Shown in pieces: positions 19,331 through 29,013 of a stretch of DNA of 39,501 bases. Made by a program: the position numbers and the translations under genes. Under the pieces are notes generated by a model, which was not told where the DNA came from, ran no database searches, and saw only the letters and a program-made list of their open reading frames with translations. The DNA is from Leptospira ainazelensis (lineage in GTDB: Bacteria; Spirochaetota; Leptospiria; Leptospirales; Leptospiraceae): assembly GCF_016918785.1 (NCBI RefSeq), contig NZ_JAFFPT010000040.1, forward strand, positions 1-39,501, given 5' to 3'. Each line of letters starts with the position of its first letter. The stretch's first letter is position 1.

Positions 19331-19648
19331 ATGAAGAACAGAAATAAAGTAGCAATATTAATATTGTTCATTCTCTTATTCTTAAATTGTTCCATTGGAA
19401 CAGCAAGAGATGCATGTAAAAATAACTTAAAAAAAGGAGGTATTTTTGATGCTAGTGATGACAGTTGTAATGCGTTGCAACTACTTTTAGCCTCTCCATT
19501 GGGTGCTAATGCAACAGCAGAAGCTAATCAAAGTCGAGAAGCCCGAATTTCATTTCAAATAATTAATTGCTATCAATATTATGAAAAACTTAAAGAATGC
19601 AATAAAGAGGTAAAAAAATATCTTCCAGCAATTTATAGTAAGGAATGA
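19331..19648 (+). CDS. Small Cys-rich lipoprotein, candidate immunity protein (copy 1)
   Basis: 105 residues, signal ILFILLFLNC, then IGTARDAC, DSC, NCYQYYEKLKEC. This is a clear paralogue of the protein at 18371 (CYIGTQRDSC / NCYRYYERLQEC), roughly 40 percent identical by eye. It lies directly behind an orphan tip end, so it is probably the partner of a tip that has been displaced. A copy differing by one residue in the conserved NCYQYY region is at 21101. Confidence 0.7.
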   Translation: MKNRNKVAILILFILLFLNCSIGTARDACKNNLKKGGIFDASDDSCNALQLLLASPLGANATAEANQSREARISFQIINCYQYYEKLKECNKEVKKYLPAIYSKE

Positions 19649-19759
19649 AATACTCAGCACGAATTTCTAGGTTCGAATCGAGTTGACAAAACTTTCTTTC
19701 TCTTTTTTGGATTTAGAACGTAGAGTTTTTATCTCTTCTCCAATTTAACTAAACTTTGC

Positions 19760-20124
19760 TTTGACTATAATTGATCGTTCCGGCATTGCTCATATAGTAA
19801 GTAGCGATTCACGCAAACGAAGAGTGGATCAAACAATCCTGGGGCAATTTTTATTCGATCAATGAACAAAGGGCGGCTTACAATCGAGAATATGACGCGT
19901 TACCGAAGAGTTACGATCGGTATGGTGGTACAGGTAAATCGATAATAGCCGGAGTGAATTACGCAGGGACCACTTTGGTAGATATGGTTGTTTTACCGAT
20001 AGGCACTTCAATATTTGCCTCACAGAATATAATTGGATATCAACTCCAATTTGCTAAGAGTGCGACCTTTGTTAAAAAAGGCCGATATAACAATTTTTGG
20101 AAACCGAATAAATGGAAATTATGA
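19760..20124 (+). pseudogene. Remnant of the rhs1 tip (second copy)
   Basis: Aligns with 17970-18354 of rhs1. It has no start codon and no core, and a deletion of about 20 bp removes the codons of the HDEEHD motif near 19790 and shifts the frame. From 19813 on it is almost identical to rhs1, down to the stop at 20122-20124. Confidence 0.8.
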
Positions 20125-20140
20125 TAAAAGGAGAAAGAGG

Positions 20141-20503
20141 ATGAATACGACCTTACCTAAGTTATTTATGATCGTTTTATCAGTTTATTTTAATGTGAGT
20201 TGTTACATTGGAACACAGAGAGATTCTTGTAGATATAATTTAAAAGAAAATGGAGCATTTGGCCCCAGTCCCGACAGTTGTGAACTTTTGCAGTTAACTG
20301 CTGGATTGCCATTACCTAATGATACTGCTGAGATGATTCAGAGCAGAGGAGAAACTTTAAATTTTTTACTTCTTAATTGTTATCGTTACTACGAACGACT
20401 TCAAGAGTGCAATAAAGAAGAAAATCGTTTTATTCCGAGTATTTACGGCATCAATTCAAATCCTGCATCGGACACTTTTGCTCAATGGATAGCAGGAAAA
20501 TGA
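20141..20503 (+). CDS. Small Cys-rich lipoprotein (copy 2)
   Basis: Protein identical to that at 18371 (120 residues, lipobox NVSC, five-cysteine layout). It lies behind the tip remnant rather than an intact rhs gene. As a spare immunity gene it could still protect against the rhs1 tip. The lack of any difference shows that the duplication is recent or kept alike by gene conversion. Confidence 0.7.
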   Translation: MNTTLPKLFMIVLSVYFNVSCYIGTQRDSCRYNLKENGAFGPSPDSCELLQLTAGLPLPNDTAEMIQSRGETLNFLLLNCYRYYERLQECNKEENRFIPSIYGINSNPASDTFAQWIAGK

Positions 20504-20507
20504 TTCT

Positions 20508-20807
20508 ATGAATTTAAAGATCTTACCTTTGATTCTTTTGCTTTTGGTTTCTTGTGTTGCCGATTCAGAGAGGGTAAATTGTCGAGAGGATTTAGCTAGT
20601 ATTACTTTCGAAAGGGATATGATCTTGACGTTGTTGCTATCGGAGGCAGGAAAGGACAAAGTAAACGAGGAGCAATATGCAACAAACAAGTCAGTGAATT
20701 TCGCATATTACTATTTTTTAAACGAGAAATCACTTGAAAAGGAGCAGAGATGTGAAGGCGACTTTATCATTAAGCTATTTTCCCCTGAGTCAAAGGATTT
20801 GAAATAG
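20508..20807 (+). CDS. Small lipoprotein (copy 2)
   Basis: Identical to the 99-residue lipoprotein at 18738, with lipobox LVSC. Same 4-bp spacing to the gene before it. Function unknown. Confidence 0.65.
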   Translation: MNLKILPLILLLLVSCVADSERVNCREDLASITFERDMILTLLLSEAGKDKVNEEQYATNKSVNFAYYYFLNEKSLEKEQRCEGDFIIKLFSPESKDLK

Positions 20808-20889
20808 TATTCCCGTATTTCGTATTTTAAATTTTACTCACAAACGATTTATAAACATTTGTCAGAACATTCGTAATCTTTAATGCTTT

Positions 20890-21099
20890 ATGAAATGCTT
20901 GAAGTCCTCTAAATTTTTCTGGGAAATAAGCTCGGCTACGCCGACAACGATTTTCGATGCGCATGCGTTCGTAGTTGGCACAACAATCTTTTCGATACAA
21001 AACGGCTACGGTTATTTGTGGTTAGGCGCTAATCGAGCTTTGTTTGTTCCGAAAGGAAGATACAATAATATATGGAAACCAAAGAAATGGAGATTGTGA
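20890..21099 (+). pseudogene. Orphan Rhs tip fragment (copy 2)
   Basis: Same 69-residue product as the frame at 19120, ending [16 protein letters not shown] few silent changes near 21037-21049 separate the two copies, which suggests either selection on the protein or chance in a short time. Confidence 0.6.
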
Positions 21100-21100
21100 A

Positions 21101-21418
21101 ATGAAGAACAGAAATAAAGTAGCAATATTAATATTGTTCATTCTCTTATTCTTAAATTGTTCCATTGGAACAGCAAGAGATGCATGTAAAAATAACTTAA
21201 AAAAAGGAGGTATTTTTGATGCTAGTGATGACAGTTGTAATGCGTTGCAACTACTTTTAGCCTCTCCATTGGGTGCTAATGCAACAGCAGAAGCTAATCA
21301 AAGTCGAGAAGCCCGAATTTCATTTCAAATACTTAATTGCTATCAATATTATGAAAAACTTAAAGAATGCAATAAAGAGGTAAAAAAATATCTTCCAGCA
21401 ATTTATAGTAAGGAATGA
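21101..21418 (+). CDS. Small Cys-rich lipoprotein (copy 2)
   Basis: 105 residues from ATG 21101, one base after the stop of the tip fragment. One residue (ILNC for IINC) differs from the copy at 19331. The open frame extends upstream to 21044 but without a signal peptide, so ATG 21101 with LLFLNC is right. Confidence 0.7.
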   Translation: MKNRNKVAILILFILLFLNCSIGTARDACKNNLKKGGIFDASDDSCNALQLLLASPLGANATAEANQSREARISFQILNCYQYYEKLKECNKEVKKYLPAIYSKE

Positions 21419-21532
21419 AATACTCAGCACGAATTTCTGGGTTCGAATCGAGTTGACAAAGCTTTCTTTTTCTTTTTGGATTTAGAACGTAGGGTTTTTA
21501 TCTCTTCTCCAATTTAACTAAACTTTGCTTTG

Positions 21533-21852
21533 ACTATAATTGATCGTTCAAGAATCGCAATCATGATGAAGAACATGATTGCTCATATAGTAAGTAGCGA
21601 TTCGCGCGAATGGAGAGTGGATCATACAATCCTGGGGCAATTTTTATTCGATCAATGAACAAAGGGCGGCTTAGGATCGAGAATAAGATGCGCTTCCGAA
21701 GAGTTATGATATCCTTCGGGTCACGGGGAAATCGATTTTAGCGTGAGTAAATTATGTGGCAGCAACGTTAGTAGATATTGTTGTTTTGCCGATAGGCAAG
21801 TCTGTTTTAGTATAGCAGAATATTATTGGATACCAACTACAATTAGCGAAAG
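21533..21852 (+). pseudogene. Decayed rhs1 tip remnant (third copy)
   Basis: Still alignable with 17971-18290 of rhs1, for example ATCCTGGGGCAATTTTTATT and GGCGGCTTA, but with in-frame stops (TTAGGATCGAGAATAAG, TATAGCAG) and substitutions. It keeps the CATGATGAAGAACATGATTG segment encoding the HD motif. The alignment ends exactly where the rhs2 leader hairpin begins. Confidence 0.75.
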
Positions 21853-21889
21853 GTTGTACTAAGGATTGTTGTTTATTCCTTAGTACAAC
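21853..21889. promoter_or_regulatory. Leader hairpin of rhs2
   Basis: 13-bp perfect arms (21853-21865 and 21877-21889) with the same 11-base loop as before rhs1. The outermost pair is G-C here and A-T in rhs1, a compensatory change that points to a conserved stem. The third arm found before rhs1 is absent. Confidence 0.6.
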
Positions 21890-22058
21890 GTTTATTATAA
21901 TTCAAAAACTTCTAAGAATGTATAAATTACAAAAAATATTTCCTAGTTCGTCGTAAGTTTTTAAAAGTGTCAAAATAGTATCATTATCTAGGCGTTTCTG
22001 TTTTTAGAAATTCTGGGTGAAATAGTTACTTTGATACAAATAGAACTGGAGTTTTTGG
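21890..22058 (+). promoter_or_regulatory. Conserved leader of rhs2
   Basis: Homologous to 11068-11232 up to the ATG and ending in the same TGGAGTTTTTGG before the start. Presumed to hold the promoter and ribosome site; exact boxes not assigned. Confidence 0.5.
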
Positions 22059-25000
22059 ATGAAATCACGCGGACTTCGCATTTTTACTTTAAGCTTTGTT
22101 ATCCTCTTTGTTCTTAACTTTTCTCTCATTCGTTCGGTTCAAAACTTTTTTAGCACGATGGCGGCGGCCGTTACAACGGGGATTCCTCAAAAACTTCCCG
22201 TCATCGAAGTAAATCACGATGGTTCTGCCTCCACATCGATTCCGATTGGAGTTCCCCAAGGAACGAAAGGTGTGGTTCCTTCTCTTGTTCTCACTTACAA
22301 TTCAAGAGGTGGAAATGGAGTCGTGGGTGTCGGTTGGGATCTTTCAGGCATTCATACAATATCAAGAAATCCATCTTTTGGAATTTCGTATAACGGAACC
22401 GATTCTTACTCGTCCTCTTTAGCAGGGGAGCTAATCGATGTTAGCGGAAATCGTTCGGCTTTTCATTCCAGGAAAGAATCCTGGATTTTATTTGTTCCTC
22501 AAGGAAACTGCGGGGACGGTCCTTGTTCTTGGGTGGCAACTGACAAAGACGGAAGAAAATTTACCTTTGGCGGAACTCCGGATTCTAAAATTCTTGCGAT
22601 TGGAAGAACTGCGGGTTCTATCCGGGAATGGGCTTTGAGTCGGGAAGAAGATTCTTTTGGAAACGGTTACAACGTCACTTATACTCCGATGGACAATTCA
22701 AACGGAGATTATTATCCTTCTCAGATTTCTTACAATGATCGCACGATCGATTTCACTTATGAAAATCGAAACGACAAGTTTCCTAATTATACCCAAGGTT
22801 CGATTGTAAGAACTCAGAGGAGACTCGATACGATCGAGGTCTTTATTGCAGGAAGTTCTTTTAGAAAATACGACCTGGACTATACAACGGGTCCGGTTAC
22901 GGGTCGTTCGATTTTGCAAACTCTCAAACGTTCTGGGAGCAACAACTTCGGAGCCGAAAATTTTGATGATCTTACATTTTCTTATTCCGATCACGCGGGT
23001 GAGTTTTCTATCGTTGGAGTCAATACCACAAATCGATCGAATCTTGGTACGGTTCCTGTGTTTGTTCCGGACTTTTTATTGGATATCGCCAACGTATTTT
23101 TCAACCAAGAGTTACCGTATCACCCGACTTTTTTGGATTCCAACGTGAATCTTGCTATGCAGTTCATCGTGAAAATGCCTGTCCCCGACAGGAACGCTTG
23201 TAACGCAGGTCTTGCTTCTTGTTTGTGTGCGATTATTCCAATGTGTACGGGCGGCAATCCCGCATTCTTTAACTACGTGGCGACAAACTGCGCGGCCTTT
23301 CAAGGCTGGGGTGGTGTGAATGGATGTCTAAACGGAATTGATACTGCACTCGTCGCGTGGGTGTCGATGGACGTAAACGGTGACGGAGTTAGCGACTTTG
23401 CGACGTTAAACGGCGATCAGAATAGCGGAAACATTCATCTTTCCGGGAATTTGATTTTAGCCAACGGGTCTTCTGCTGCGTTTGCGAATAGCGCAAGTCT
23501 TCCCATTTATTACAACACATTCTATCAAGCAGTTGATCTGAACGGGGACGGTAAAACGGATTTTGCTTATGAATACAACGGAAACCTTTGGGTAGTGTAT
23601 TCGAATGGAAATTCTTTTTCTTCTCCGACTCCATTTGGGAACGTGAGTATGGACGGAGCCAATCGGAACATGACGATTTTTAGTCCTTACGAATATCAAT
23701 TTCAATATTCTCCACAGAACCCGACCCCGGTTACGAATGACAGAGCGTTAAAAGATTATTTTGCAGATTTGAACGGAGACGATCTGGTTGATTTTGTTCA
23801 CTTCTCCGGAGGTTCTTATCAAATCTATATCAACCGGAAAACTTTTTTTGACAATCCGATATCTGTCGCAGGTTCTTCCGACTTTTTTATCAATGCGATG
23901 ATTGACATGACGGGGGATGGAAAAGCGGATCACATTCAGTTGGTTCAATCGTATGACAATTCGGTTTTGATTGGTCTCAGCGGACAAAGAGATGCACTGA
24001 ATGGTCAGATGAATACTTTCCAACAACAAAATCAAAGAGCGCAGGACGTTGTGGATTTGATTGGGTCTGGAAATGCGACCTCGATCAACCCGACCGAGTT
24101 TCAGTATTTGATCGACTACTTTGATACTCATTGCGGTTTGGGTTGTTTTCAGATCGTTCTTGCTTTGCAAGGTTCGAGTGGAGGAACCACTTTGACTCCG
24201 GCCAATGCCGCAAGTCTAACAAGTGACCTTCAAAATATCGTAGCGGCAGAAATTGGACCCTTGGCTCAACAGAGTCAGACGATTAGTACGCAGATCGGCG
24301 CGATCCTTGCCGCAGGAACCGGGGGGAATGCAACTTACTCAATTCAAATCCGATCTTTTAATGTAAGCAACGGAACATCTCAGGTGAGAAGCTTTCCGAT
24401 CAGTGGTCCAGTTGATCCGCACAAAAGTACTCTTGTAGATACAAACGGAGACGGAAATTTGGACTTGATCACGTTTTCCGGAACCCAAGCTTTTGTTTCT
24501 CTTTTTACCGGAAACGGATTCACCGGTCCGATCTCTACTTCTTTGAACTCTGGAGATCCTACTAAATTGATTCAGTTTAATTTTGGGGAAGTGAACGGAG
24601 ACGGTTTTCCGGATTTGGTTTTGATGAATTTGACAAACAACCAATACGAAACCTATCTTTCCAGAGGGGATGGAAGTTTTGCACTGAATTCTTCGTATTC
24701 TTTTGGAAGTTTTTCCTTTAATGAATTCAACGACGCTTCCGGAATCAAACGTTCCGACTCGTATCAAATCTGGCTTCAAGATATGAATAACGACGGTATT
24801 TCCGATCTCAGTGTCGCCTACATTTCGGCGGACAAAACAGCCGGACAAATCTCCTATCGTTACAATGCGGCTCGAAACTCAGGAGAAGATATGCTCCAAA
24901 TCGTTTCGAACAACTCCGGTGGTCAAAGGTCTTTGATTCAATACGGTCTTGCAAACCTACATACGGGAGCTGTGGTTGCAGGTTCCGGGAATTATCCAAA

Positions 25001-28000
25001 TCTTCCCAACACTTCTCCGAGTTATCTAGCGGTTCAAACGACCCAGGAGCTTTCCGCAGGGATTGTCAAAAGAACAAATTATCAATATTCAAACAATCGA
25101 ATGTTTCTCGGTACAAGAGGAGTTGCAAGAGGTTTGGGTTTTGCTTCCGTGAAAGAAACCGATGTGGATACGGGGTTTTATTCGATTACGGATTATTTTC
25201 AGAACGACTTTCGTTTGGCTGGGATTCCACAAAACACGAGAAGTTACAACGCGCTCAACAATCTCTTGAGTTCTTCGAACAATTCTTCCTTTAGTTTTCC
25301 AAATCCATTTGGGACAGAGATTGCGGTTGCGGGTGCCGTTACCTCGAACGTTTATCAAAATGGAAACTTAGTCACCACCTCTTCCAAATCCATCGCCTAT
25401 GATTCCTTCGGCTTTGTTACGAGCGAGACTGATTCTTTAGGTTCTCATACGGTTACAAATACGACTCAGTATGTGCATGATACGGCGGCTTGGAGAATCG
25501 GAAGAGTATTAAGATCAAGAAAGAATGTAGACGGAACCTGGGTGAGTGACACACAACTGATTTATTCGGGAGACAAGATTCTTACCCAAACTCAATTTCC
25601 TTCGAGTGCATCTCCTTTGCCTTCGACTTTTGGTTATGATTCGTTTGGGAATGTGACTTCGGTTACGGACGCGGGTGGTGGAGTGAGCACGATCGTTTAT
25701 GATTCTTCCTTAAATCTTTTTCCTATCGCAAAGACCAACGCTCTGGGCCACAGCTCAACTTGTGTCTATGATCCCGAGCTTGGTTTGGAACTTTCCAAAA
25801 CCGATCCGAACGGCGCGACAACTTCGATGTCGTATGACGCGTATGGAAGAATTTTGAGCGTTACCTATCCTGGAAACTCCAGTCCGAATGAAACGTTTTC
25901 TTACTCGAATACTGGTCTTTTTGATCTGAATGATCTTTCGAATAACGAATCAGTTACAAAGAATGTCATCGATGCAAACAGTGGAAATACAAGCACGACT
26001 CAAATTTTCGAAGATCCGATGGGCAAAACGATCCGCTCTGTTAGCAATACGTCGCTTTCAGGCGTGAGTCAGATCCAGGATAGCGTCTATGATTATACCC
26101 ATGGACAATTGGTTCAACAATCCAATTCATATTTGAGTATTCAGGCTCCGCAACAGACAAGATATCAATACAATGATCCAGATGGAAATTTGACTACGAT
26201 CTTGGAGCCGAGCGCTAACGGAACGATTCAAACCAATGTGACCCGTTCCGGTTTTACGGAAACAAAATCGACTTTGTATCCCGACGGTCTTACTTCCACT
26301 GTGAGCGAGACAAAAAACGAACTGGGGCAGGTTGTAAGCCGAGTCAATCAAGGAAGAACGACTCAGTATTCGTATTCTCCGTTTGGTGGAATTGCGAGTA
26401 TTACCGATCCGGGAGGACTCGTGACAACGTTCGGCTACGATTCGTTAGGACGAAAAATCTCAACGCAAGATCCAAATTCTGGAACGATTTCTCTTACCTA
26501 TGATACGAATTGGAGAATCGCGAGTCAAACCGACGCAAGAGGAAAGACGAACAGCTTTACCTATGACGGTTTGGGAAGAATTCTTACCCAAAGCACAAAT
26601 GGGCCCGAGGCACCGATTCAGTTTGTGTATGATGACGGAAGCGTTCCCTTTTCCAGAGGACGTGTAACACAAGTTACCGACGGAACGGGGAAAACAGAAT
26701 TCTCTTACAGTCAAAGGGGAGAAGTCACTCAAAAGAAAAAGTTCGTCGATGACATCATCGCGATTTTCAAAACGGATTACGATTCCTTGAGTAGACCGCT
26801 GACTCAAACATATCCCGATGGAACGAAAACTCACAATCAATATACGATCAATGGAACGATTGGAAATATCACGATGGATTCGGCAGACGGAACGAGCATT
26901 GGCCACAGCGTCGTAAGTTATCAAGGACCGTATCTGGATACGAACGGAAATCCATCGATCCGAAGAGTAACAGGAAACGGAGTGACAATGGAAATTGCTT
27001 ACGAACCGATCGAAAGAAAACCCATCGCAATCGTAACGAAAAAGCCGGATGGAAGCGTGATCGGAAATACGGAATACACCTACGACGGAAAGAGAAACAT
27101 CACCAAGATTGAAGACAAGTTAAACCCAAATCGAACCCAAAATTTCACGTTAGACAACTTGGATAGAGTCACAAGTGCGATTGGAAAATACGGAACCCAG
27201 AATTATTCTTACTCTGCAAACGGGAACTTACTTCAAAAAGGGAATCTCACACTGAACTATTCAGACGGAAACCATGCGAACGCAGTGACGACTGCGACAA
27301 GCGCAAGCACGGGAACAATGAACTATGCGTATGATGCAAGCGGGAACATGGTTTCGAGAAACGGAGACGTTCTTCGATATGACAGCTTTGGAAAACTGAT
27401 CGAAATCACACCAAATGGCGGAACGGCTTCTATCAATTACAACTACGACTATTCAGGAAATCGAATCAAGGCAGTGTCGGATGCGGCCCTGACAACAACT
27501 TACTCCTTTGGAGACAGTTACGAGATCGTAAGAGCTTCTGGATTACCGGAAAAACACACTGTGTATGTCAAAGGAATCGAAGGAGAGATTGTGGCGCAAT
27601 GGACGAGAGAAGATGCGACACTACAACTCAGTGATTTAGCGACAGACGAGAAGAATCAAGTTGCAACCTCGATCGTAGGAACTCTGACAAAACGGTTTTG
27701 CAAGGACGTTTCCATCGATTGTGGAGACTACTGGAAGAATCGGGTAGGAAAAGAGATCTATTCGTTCATCGGATATTCTTCTTACTTTCAAGAGGGAGTT
27801 CCCACAAAACTCTACAACGCACTTTACTTTCTGATTTTACTCGGAGTTCTTTATCTCGCGTATCCTTACTTCCTAAGAGGAAACACGCTTCTGCAAGAGC
27901 TTTCATGGAAAGGAACGGCTACTCCAGCATTACTCTTGGCTATGTTTGTGATTACTTCTCTTCCCGGTTGTGGAATTCTACCGGGAGGAAGTGGTCAAGG

Positions 28001-28970
28001 CGATCCACCGTGGGTTTTGGCGATGGGAGCTAACGTGAACCCGAGTGTTCCGAGTATCCAAAACGGAAACTCCGGCGCATCCGGTGGAGGAATCAACGGT
28101 GGAACTCCTGTAAACGGAATGTTTTTCTATCACCCGGATCATCTTGGTTCTGTGAATATGATCACCGACGGATACGGAAACCCAGCGAGCGGGCCTGAAC
28201 CTGGAGTGAGTTACGTTTCTTATGAACCTTATGGTTCCATCAACAGAAATGATTCTTATGGTCCCGATATTTTCCGTTACAAATATACGGGTCAGGTTGA
28301 AGACAAAGAGTCAGGACTTTACTTTTACAAAGCAAGGTATTACGAACCAACTCTCGGAAGATTTTTGCAAGCAGACAGTCAAGTGATGCCGGATTCACCG
28401 AACGGAATGAATCGATACATGTATGTGGATGGAAATCCTGTGAACTTTCGTGATGTTAGTGGGAATAGCATATCAACGCCACTTGCTTGGGGACTTATGG
28501 GAGCCATCACGGCTCCGCAATTCGGTCTAACCCCAGAGCAAGGCTTTATGTTAGGTTATGGTATTGGAAATAAAATTCATCGAGATAACAAGAAATCGGA
28601 TCTTGAAAAAACAGTAGGTGGAGTAGGAAAAGGTATTCAAAGAGCGACGTACATTCCAAAAAGTCGACAAAATTGGAATTTTGAAAAATTTTCCCAAAGA
28701 GCGTTTCCTTCACCTGATGAAAATGTAGACGCCGGTGCTTCTTGTGGGGCATCTCAGTCAGCTGCGATATTTTTGTTTAATCCGAATGTTCAAAATGCTG
28801 CAAATTCAAATAATGGTGGAGGAACAACTTCAGGTGATAATACAGGTACCTCAGGAAGCGCAGGCTCGCAAACAACGTCCCCAGGTAGCTCAACAGAAGC
28901 GACAAAGCAGGCGCAATTCATATCGTTGTGGATATTTGCTTGTTCATTACAGCAAGGTGGCGGATCTTAA
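22059..28970 (+). CDS. Rhs-family polymorphic toxin-like protein, copy 2
   Basis: 2303 residues with the same order as copy 1: signal-anchor (1-38), SpvB-like domain, VCBS repeats ([20 protein letters not shown] and others), helical insert, RHS/YD repeats, two hydrophobic helices ending SLPGC (Cys1971), RHS core. The core ends in DVSG (2132-2135) where copy 1 and both orphans have DPSG, so the proline next to the usual cleavage site is missing. The 168-residue tip begins STPLAWGLMGAITAPQFG, has a weakly charged middle and ends in a Gly/Ser/Thr/Asn-rich stretch and a hydrophobic segment; no toxin family is recognised. Bases are richer in G+C in the core than in the tip. The next gene is barrel-like, not an obvious immunity gene. 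Confidence 0.9.
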   Translation: MKSRGLRIFTLSFVILFVLNFSLIRSVQNFFSTMAAAVTTGIPQKLPVIEVNHDGSASTSIPIGVPQGTKGVVPSLVLTYNSRGGNGVVGVGWDLSGIHTISRNPSFGISYNGTDSYSSSLAGELIDVSGNRSAFHSRKESWILFVPQGNCGDGPCSWVATDKDGRKFTFGGTPDSKILAIGRTAGSIREWALSREEDSFGNGYNVTYTPMDNSNGDYYPSQISYNDRTIDFTYENRNDKFPNYTQGSIVRTQRRLDTIEVFIAGSSFRKYDLDYTTGPVTGRSILQTLKRSGSNNFGAENFDDLTFSYSDHAGEFSIVGVNTTNRSNLGTVPVFVPDFLLDIANVFFNQELPYHPTFLDSNVNLAMQFIVKMPVPDRNACNAGLASCLCAIIPMCTGGNPAFFNYVATNCAAFQGWGGVNGCLNGIDTALVAWVSMDVNGDGVSDFATLNGDQNSGNIHLSGNLILANGSSAAFANSASLPIYYNTFYQAVDLNGDGKTDFAYEYNGNLWVVYSNGNSFSSPTPFGNVSMDGANRNMTIFSPYEYQFQYSPQNPTPVTNDRALKDYFADLNGDDLVDFVHFSGGSYQIYINRKTFFDNPISVAGSSDFFINAMIDMTGDGKADHIQLVQSYDNSVLIGLSGQRDALNGQMNTFQQQNQRAQDVVDLIGSGNATSINPTEFQYLIDYFDTHCGLGCFQIVLALQGSSGGTTLTPANAASLTSDLQNIVAAEIGPLAQQSQTISTQIGAILAAGTGGNATYSIQIRSFNVSNGTSQVRSFPISGPVDPHKSTLVDTNGDGNLDLITFSGTQAFVSLFTGNGFTGPISTSLNSGDPTKLIQFNFGEVNGDGFPDLVLMNLTNNQYETYLSRGDGSFALNSSYSFGSFSFNEFNDASGIKRSDSYQIWLQDMNNDGISDLSVAYISADKTAGQISYRYNAARNSGEDMLQIVSNNSGGQRSLIQYGLANLHTGAVVAGSGNYPNLPNTSPSYLAVQTTQELSAGIVKRTNYQYSNNRMFLGTRGVARGLGFASVKETDVDTGFYSITDYFQNDFRLAGIPQNTRSYNALNNLLSSSNNSSFSFPNPFGTEIAVAGAVTSNVYQNGNLVTTSSKSIAYDSFGFVTSETDSLGSHTVTNTTQYVHDTAAWRIGRVLRSRKNVDGTWVSDTQLIYSGDKILTQTQFPSSASPLPSTFGYDSFGNVTSVTDAGGGVSTIVYDSSLNLFPIAKTNALGHSSTCVYDPELGLELSKTDPNGATTSMSYDAYGRILSVTYPGNSSPNETFSYSNTGLFDLNDLSNNESVTKNVIDANSGNTSTTQIFEDPMGKTIRSVSNTSLSGVSQIQDSVYDYTHGQLVQQSNSYLSIQAPQQTRYQYNDPDGNLTTILEPSANGTIQTNVTRSGFTETKSTLYPDGLTSTVSETKNELGQVVSRVNQGRTTQYSYSPFGGIASITDPGGLVTTFGYDSLGRKISTQDPNSGTISLTYDTNWRIASQTDARGKTNSFTYDGLGRILTQSTNGPEAPIQFVYDDGSVPFSRGRVTQVTDGTGKTEFSYSQRGEVTQKKKFVDDIIAIFKTDYDSLSRPLTQTYPDGTKTHNQYTINGTIGNITMDSADGTSIGHSVVSYQGPYLDTNGNPSIRRVTGNGVTMEIAYEPIERKPIAIVTKKPDGSVIGNTEYTYDGKRNITKIEDKLNPNRTQNFTLDNLDRVTSAIGKYGTQNYSYSANGNLLQKGNLTLNYSDGNHANAVTTATSASTGTMNYAYDASGNMVSRNGDVLRYDSFGKLIEITPNGGTASINYNYDYSGNRIKAVSDAALTTTYSFGDSYEIVRASGLPEKHTVYVKGIEGEIVAQWTREDATLQLSDLATDEKNQVATSIVGTLTKRFCKDVSIDCGDYWKNRVGKEIYSFIGYSSYFQEGVPTKLYNALYFLILLGVLYLAYPYFLRGNTLLQELSWKGTATPALLLAMFVITSLPGCGILPGGSGQGDPPWVLAMGANVNPSVPSIQNGNSGASGGGINGGTPVNGMFFYHPDHLGSVNMITDGYGNPASGPEPGVSYVSYEPYGSINRNDSYGPDIFRYKYTGQVEDKESGLYFYKARYYEPTLGRFLQADSQVMPDSPNGMNRYMYVDGNPVNFRDVSGNSISTPLAWGLMGAITAPQFGLTPEQGFMLGYGIGNKIHRDNKKSDLEKTVGGVGKGIQRATYIPKSRQNWNFEKFSQRAFPSPDENVDAGASCGASQSAAIFLFNPNVQNAANSNNGGGTTSGDNTGTSGSAGSQTTSPGSSTEATKQAQFISLWIFACSLQQGGGS

Positions 28971-29013
28971 GATGGGAAGAGATTTTCGTAACTAACAACA
29001 ATAGGAAATTAAA

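Larger units (their letters stand above)
18043..19812 (+). repeat. 1,770-bp tandem duplication, unit 1
   Basis: From GCAAACGAAGAGTGG in the rhs1 tip onward, the sequence repeats at an offset of exactly 1,770 bp with only a few substitutions, for example near 18133, 19268 and 19560. The unit covers the end of the rhs1 tip, two small lipoprotein genes, an orphan tip fragment and a third lipoprotein gene. Confidence 0.95.
19813..21607 (+). repeat. 1,770-bp tandem duplication, unit 2
   Basis: Second unit of the tandem repeat. Near-identical to unit 1 up to about 21560; the last 50 bp keep about 20 bp that unit 1 has lost near 19790. Followed by a third, more decayed piece of the rhs1 tip. Confidence 0.9.
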
